In this document: positions 6,352 through 9,618 of the stretch, piece by piece
Position numbering within the stretch: position 1 is the stretch's first letter
Layout of the letters: the number at the start of each line of letters is the position of its first letter
Source: DATHGT01 sp035317605
GTDB lineage: Bacteria > Methylomirabilota > Methylomirabilia > Rokubacteriales > CSP1-6
DNA: 9,618 bases
Assembly: GCA_035317605.1 (NCBI GenBank)
Contig: DATHGT010000008.1
Span: 1-9,618, forward strand
Reading direction: 5' to 3'
Notes under the pieces: model-generated
What the model saw: the letters and a program-made list of their open reading frames with translations, nothing else
Told to the model about the DNA's origin: nothing
Database searches by the model: none
Made by a program: the position numbers and the translations under genes

Positions 6352-7263
6352 GTGGGTATCACGCGACGCATCTACGTCAGTCTTCCCGCCGATCCCTGGT
6401 TGCCGAAGAACATCAACGACCTCAAGTGGGGCATCGTCGAGGAGATCGAGAAGCTGGGTTACACGCCGGAAATCTTCACGAACCCCAGGGGCCGGCCGGG
6501 TTTGGCATCGGCCAAGGCGTGGAATCCCCGAGACGCCGACGACATCGCCCGGCGCTGCGTGGGGGCGGCCCTGCTCGGGATGCCCCGATGGACGTTCCAG
6601 GACGCCAACGGCGAGCCCGCGCTCCTGCCCACGGAGTTCAACCACTACGAAGGCGCGCTCGCCCGCACGCTCGGACTCCCGACTCTCGTCCTCGTGCAGA
6701 AGAACGTCCGCCGCCGCGTCGTCTTCGACATGAGCTTCGGCGGCTACGTGGGCGAGTTCGATGCCAACGCGCAGCTGGATTGGCTCCACACGGACGAGTT
6801 TCGCGTTCCGTTTCACTACTGGAAGCAGCTGCTCGAGGAGCGCGCGGACGTGTTCCTGGGCTACTCGAGTGGCTCGACAGCGACGGCGAGCGCGGTCAAG
6901 CGCTTTCTTCAGAGCCTGGGCGCGAAGATCCTGGACTGGCAGACTGATTTCATTCCCGGGCGCACGATCCTCGAGCAGATCGAGGGGGCGGCCAACCGCT
7001 CCATCGGCGGCATCTTCCTCTTCACCCAGGACGACGATCTCGCCGATCAGGGCCGGCAGGACAAGGCGGTGCCTCGTGACAACGTGGTGTTCGAGGCCGG
7101 CTATTTCATCGGGGTCAAGGGCAAGCGCAACGTCCTGATCATCCGCGAATCCGGCTCGAAGATGCCGGCCGACCTGGGAGGCGACATCTATGCGGCGCTC
7201 GCCGACCGGTCCGATATCGCTCCGATCGAACGAACGCTGACCGCCTTCATGAACGCCATCTGA
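6352..7263 (+). CDS. two-domain protein: N-terminal NDT/TIR-like Rossmann domain plus C-terminal TIR-like (predicted nucleotide-binding) domain
   Basis: This complete 303-residue protein is counted from the GTG at 6352. Residues about 165-300 are a TIR-like domain of the family annotated as predicted nucleotide-binding/Cap12-Pycsar effector TIR (PF10137, from memory). It has the first strand VFLGYS (167-172), a helix SAVKRFLQSLGA, the hallmark GRTILEQIE (203-211), IFLFTQDDD (221-229), and RDNVVFEAGYFIG (242-254) with Glu248 as the probable NAD+-cleaving residue. Residues about 5-117 resemble a second Rossmann unit: IYVSLP, an IVEEIEKLGYTPEIF helix-strand, DADDIARRCVGAALLG, and TEFNHYEGALARTLGLP (Glu95, Glu100), as in nucleoside deoxyribosyltransferases or TIR folds. 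A linker rich in aromatic residues joins them. It lies 16 bases after the epimerase gene and shares its strand. A defence or NAD+-depleting role is inferred; no partner gene is adjacent. Confidence 0.85.
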   Translation: MGITRRIYVSLPADPWLPKNINDLKWGIVEEIEKLGYTPEIFTNPRGRPGLASAKAWNPRDADDIARRCVGAALLGMPRWTFQDANGEPALLPTEFNHYEGALARTLGLPTLVLVQKNVRRRVVFDMSFGGYVGEFDANAQLDWLHTDEFRVPFHYWKQLLEERADVFLGYSSGSTATASAVKRFLQSLGAKILDWQTDFIPGRTILEQIEGAANRSIGGIFLFTQDDDLADQGRQDKAVPRDNVVFEAGYFIGVKGKRNVLIIRESGSKMPADLGGDIYAALADRSDIAPIERTLTAFMNAI

Positions 7264-7308
7264 GGTGGCGGGAACCCCTTCGGAGCCTCTGCGAGAATCG
7301 CCTGCGCC

Positions 7309-8289
7309 ATGGAGCTGATCACGGTCGTGTCCTCGGGCAACGTCATGATCACCAACGCGGCCGTCTCCCCGAGCGGCCGGCTCTTCGGTAACTTTCCGCG
7401 ATGGACCGCGGTGCCCACGCCCTCGGTCGGCGAAGCCACGGCCGACAGAAACTTCACGCCCTTCCCTGGTGGCGAGTGGAACGAGTGGCAGCCAGGCCGG
7501 TCGCCGCACGGCCGATTCGTCTGCACGCACGGCCTGCACGCCGACCGCGAGAACAATCTCTGGGCCATCGACGACGCCTCGCCACACCACGGGCCGATGA
7601 TCGAAGGCGGCGCCAAGATCGTGAAGATCGACCTCGCGACCGACCGCGTGAGCCGCGTCTACGCGCTGGGCCCGGACCTGGCTCCGCCGGGGGCCGTGCT
7701 CAGCCACATGCGGGTCGACGCGCGCTTCCTCTACGTCACCGACTCCGGCTTCGGCACTATCGTGGTGATCGATCGCGAGACCGGCCGCGGGCACCGTGCG
7801 CTCCAGGGCGCGCGCTGCTCCCGCGCCGACACCAGCATCGTCCCGGTCATTCACGGCCAGCCCATGCGGCACCCCGACGGCAAGGTGCCCGTGATCCACC
7901 TCTCGCATCTCGAGCTGAGTCCGGACGGGACGTGGATGTACTTCACCCCGCTCTTCGGCCCCGTGCTGTGGCGGGTGGAGACGAAGTACCTCCAGGATCC
8001 AAGTCTGACCACCGACGCCATCGCCGCCCACGTCGAAGAGGTCGTGCGCATCCCACCGGTGACGGGAATCACGTCGGACGCGAAGGGAACGCTCTATTTC
8101 TCCGCCCTCACCGAGGATGGCGTGCTCATGCTCGGACCGAGTGGCACGCTCGAGACGGTGATCCGCGACGACCGGATCAGCGGTCCCAACGAGGGCAGCA
8201 TCGGCCACGACGGCTACTACTACTTCCCCAACTCCCAAGCCCCGCGGATCAACCGCCCCTACGAGGTCTTCAAGATCACGCTGCCCTGA
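7309..8289 (+). CDS. Yellow/major royal jelly protein family beta-propeller (SMP-30/gluconolactonase-like)
   Basis: This complete 326-residue protein resembles bacterial members of the Yellow/MRJP propeller family, relatives of SMP-30 lactonases. Blade signatures are NAAVSPSGRLFGNFPRW (16-32), LHADRENNLWAIDD (76-89), GAKIVKIDLATDRVSRVY (101-118), SHMRVDARFLYVTDSGFGTIVVID (132-155), LSPDGTWMYFTPL (203-215), ITSDAKGTLYFSAL (254-267), and the tail NRPYEVFKITLP. No signal peptide is visible from the ATG at 7309, so it would be cytoplasmic, whereas most MRJP relatives are secreted. A missed upstream start is unlikely because only 45 bases separate it from the preceding stop. No good Shine-Dalgarno is seen; a GAGAAT box (7293-7298) ten bases from the ATG may hint at a leaderless start. 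Substrate unknown. Confidence 0.86.
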   Translation: MELITVVSSGNVMITNAAVSPSGRLFGNFPRWTAVPTPSVGEATADRNFTPFPGGEWNEWQPGRSPHGRFVCTHGLHADRENNLWAIDDASPHHGPMIEGGAKIVKIDLATDRVSRVYALGPDLAPPGAVLSHMRVDARFLYVTDSGFGTIVVIDRETGRGHRALQGARCSRADTSIVPVIHGQPMRHPDGKVPVIHLSHLELSPDGTWMYFTPLFGPVLWRVETKYLQDPSLTTDAIAAHVEEVVRIPPVTGITSDAKGTLYFSALTEDGVLMLGPSGTLETVIRDDRISGPNEGSIGHDGYYYFPNSQAPRINRPYEVFKITLP

Positions 8290-8315
8290 GTTCGTGCGCC
8301 GCGCGTCCGGCCGGC

Positions 8316-8345
8316 TTGACGCTGGAATCCCGTAGCCGATAGCTT
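8316..8345 (+). promoter_or_regulatory. candidate promoter of the AbrB-like gene, possibly leaderless
   Basis: TTGACG at 8316-8321 is followed after 18 bases by TAGCTT at 8340-8345. The ATG at 8354 starts eight bases later, and no Shine-Dalgarno is visible in between. The layout closely matches the dehydratase promoter candidate at 4106-4078, including the identical TAGCTT box. The -35 box is convincing, the -10 box is not consensus, and no experimental start site is known. Confidence 0.42.
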
Positions 8346-8353
8346 TAGTTGCG

Positions 8354-8554
8354 ATGGCCAAACTGAGGCGAGAGCGCCGACCGGGCAGAACGCGGCTGAG
8401 CGCCAAGAACCAAGTGACGATCCCGGTGGCGGATCTCCGGCGCGCGGGGCTCAAGCCCGGAGACGAGCTCCAGATCGAAGCCGCCGGTCCAGGACGCATT
8501 GTCCTGACACGCGTCGCGGAGGCGCTGGCCAGCTTAGCTATACCCGTTGTCTGA
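8354..8554 (+). CDS. AbrB/MazE/SpoVT-type swapped-hairpin DNA-binding protein
   Basis: This complete small protein of 66 residues has a basic N-terminus (KLRRERRPGRTR) that leads into the AbrB-like core: LSAKNQVTIPVADLRRAGLKPGDELQIEAAGPGRIVLTRV (residues 15-54). The pattern K-x-Q-V-T-I-P, then G-L-K-P-G-D-x-L, is the family signature. Such proteins form interlocked dimers and act as transition-state regulators or as antitoxins that repress their own operon. No toxin (PIN, MazF or similar) frame follows: the next 115 bases hold no gene and the following gene is on the other strand. It is therefore an orphan regulator or a decayed antitoxin. The start ATG 8354 has no Shine-Dalgarno but a nearby promoter candidate. 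Confidence 0.86.
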   Translation: MAKLRRERRPGRTRLSAKNQVTIPVADLRRAGLKPGDELQIEAAGPGRIVLTRVAEALASLAIPVV

Positions 8555-8619
8555 CCGGTGTCTATCGAACGGGGGCGTTGCAGAAGCTTCGCGGCGAATG
8601 GCGGTGACGGGTCCTCGGC

Positions 8620-8635
8620 GGCCGTTCACACGGCC
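8620..8635. terminator. weak hairpin between convergent genes
   Basis: GGCCGT (8620-8625), loop TCAC and ACGGCC (8630-8635) form a six-base-pair stem in the 115-base gap between the AbrB-like gene and the convergent membrane/TPR gene. There is no T run on either side. The position suits a two-way terminator, but the stem is short and such stems arise by chance in GC-rich DNA. Nothing else was recognised in this gap. Confidence 0.25.
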
Positions 8636-8669
8636 CCCGCGTCATCCGTCGCGCGCGCCTCACCTGCGG

Positions 8670-9618
8670 TCAGCGCGAGGTCGGCGCCTGACGGGCGGCG
8701 CACGTGGTCTGGATCGCGCGCAGTTCTTTGGACGGGCCGTCGGCGCCGAAGGTGCGCTCGACCTTGGTGGCGATGCGGTCGACCTCCGCGCAGCGGCCCA
8801 GCGCGACGTAGGCGCGGGCGAAGTGGGCCGCAGTGGCGGCGTCGAGATAGTCGGCCTTCTCCGCCGCTTCGAACGCGGCCACGGCCTCGGCGGGCTTGCC
8901 GACGATCGCGTAGAGCGTGCCCAGCTCGCTCTGCATCGGGGCCGGCTCGAAGCCGAGGCCGAGGGCGGTCCGGTAGTCTTTCTCGGCGCGCGCGAAGTGC
9001 GGCCTGGCCGCGTCGCGCTGACCGCCGCGCACCAGCTCCTGAGTCCGGCGCGCTTCCACGCCGGCGATCCACGCCGGGATCATGCCTGCGCGCCGGGGAC
9101 GCGTACACTCGTAGGCCCGCTCGGCGTAGCGCACGGCTTGATCGAACTGGCCCTTGTCCAGGTACCACTGCGAGAGCTTCAGCCACTCCGAATCGAACCA
9201 CGAGTCGCCGCCCAGGCACACGGCGGGAATTCCATCGTGGGCCGCTTCGCAGCGCTCGTGGTTGGTGACGACTCCGGCCACGACCAGCCCGGCGCCGAGC
9301 GCGGCGAGGGCGGGCCGGCGGCGGGCCGCGATCGCGCCGAGCACGCGATCGATGGCCAGGGCGGCGAACACCATCAGGAACGGCACCGCGGGAATCCGAT
9401 AGCGTCCGCGAACGTAGAACACGAGGACGGTGGCGAGATAGACCCCGACGGCGATGTATAGCGCGGTCACGTCCCGGCGGCGCCAGAACGGCAGCGCGAG
9501 GCCGACCAGGGCGAGCGGCGCCACCAGCGCGAACGTCACCAGCGGCCACAGCAGGGACACGAACTTCGCGCGCATGAACGCGTAGTGATAGTTGTCGGGG
9601 ATCTCGAACGCATTCGCG
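8670..9618 (-). CDS. C-terminal part of a membrane glycosyltransferase (GT39-like) fused to TPR repeats
   Basis: The gene enters from the right edge; 315 residues are visible up to the TGA at 8672-8670, with no stop upstream, so the ATG at 9575 need not be the start. The visible part starts ANAFEIPDNYHYAF and then has four membrane spans at about residues 18-45, 50-69, 73-93 and 103-118. The sequence FYVRGRYRIPAVPFLMVFAA is typical of the last spans of polyprenol-sugar-dependent (PMT/ArnT-like, GT39) glycosyltransferases. After about residue 120 a soluble tail holds three to four TPR-like helix pairs, for example EWLKLSQWYLDKGQFDQAVR and MQSELGTLYAIVGKPAEAV. The catalytic N-terminal loop is outside the window, so the enzyme call rests on the C-terminus only. 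It is convergent with the AbrB-like gene. Confidence 0.82.
   Translation of the reverse strand, partial: ANAFEIPDNYHYAFMRAKFVSLLWPLVTFALVAPLALVGLALPFWRRRDVTALYIAVGVYLATVLVFYVRGRYRIPAVPFLMVFAALAIDRVLGAIAARRRPALAALGAGLVVAGVVTNHERCEAAHDGIPAVCLGGDSWFDSEWLKLSQWYLDKGQFDQAVRYAERAYECTRPRRAGMIPAWIAGVEARRTQELVRGGQRDAARPHFARAEKDYRTALGLGFEPAPMQSELGTLYAIVGKPAEAVAAFEAAEKADYLDAATAAHFARAYVALGRCAEVDRIATKVERTFGADGPSKELRAIQTTCAARQAPTSR

Noticed and set aside
6289..8499. A 736-codon open frame on the minus strand
   Set aside because: It is antisense to the TIR and propeller genes and to most of the AbrB-like gene, with composition typical of a shadow frame and no recognisable domain.
8547..9461. A 304-codon open frame on the + strand after the AbrB-like gene, as a possible toxin
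   Set aside because: It is antisense to the membrane/TPR gene, Arg/Gly-rich and without a toxin motif.
1..9618. tRNA, rRNA, CRISPR, IS elements, prophage or integration sites
   Set aside because: Searched by eye on both strands; no repeat array, terminal inverted repeats, transposase or RNA-gene pattern was seen.

Overview
This GC-rich, densely packed window carries nine protein genes and reads as bacterial chromosome. There are no rRNA or tRNA genes, CRISPR arrays, transposases or phage genes, and no gene-free gap reaches 300 bases. The mix of a class III CoA-transferase, a luciferase-like flavin oxidoreductase, an IlvD/Edd dehydratase, beta-propeller proteins and an AbrB-type regulator suits an uncultured soil or subsurface bacterium such as Rokubacteria/Methylomirabilota or a similar lineage. 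That placement is inference from style only, because no marker gene is present.

Left part (2-4068). The 3' end of a CaiB/BaiF CoA-transferase on the + strand meets, with a single base between stop codons, a minus-strand cluster. Read 5' to 3' on the minus strand, that cluster is an IlvD/Edd dehydratase of the L-arabinonate type (4068-2353), an alpha/beta-hydrolase (2326-1538) and an exported virginiamycin-B-lyase-like beta-propeller (1478-483). A strong 13-bp hairpin lies between the last two genes.

Centre (4069-7263). A 121-base divergent region separates the dehydratase from a plus-strand run: an LLM-class flavin-dependent oxidoreductase, an NAD-dependent epimerase/dehydrogenase 4 bp behind it, and, 16 bp further on, a two-domain protein. 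The C-terminal half of that protein is a clear TIR-like domain of the kind found in anti-phage NADase effectors. Its N-terminal half looks like a second Rossmann-type (nucleoside deoxyribosyltransferase/TIR-like) domain. It is the most interesting gene here.

Right part (7309-9618). A Yellow/major-royal-jelly-type beta-propeller follows, then a 66-residue AbrB/MazE-type DNA-binding protein with no toxin beside it. On the opposite strand is the C-terminal part of a multi-pass membrane glycosyltransferase-like protein ending in TPR repeats, cut by the window edge.

Working together (inference): the dehydrogenase-like epimerase, the hydrolase and/or propeller proteins as possible lactonases, and the sugar-acid dehydratase would fit an oxidative sugar-acid pathway. 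The TIR gene does not fit that scheme and may be a defence or stress module lodged at the end of a metabolic operon. Two genes, the dehydratase and the AbrB protein, have similar promoter candidates (TTGAC(C/G), 17-18 bases, TAGCTT) only 8-9 bases from the ATG, which suggests leaderless transcripts.
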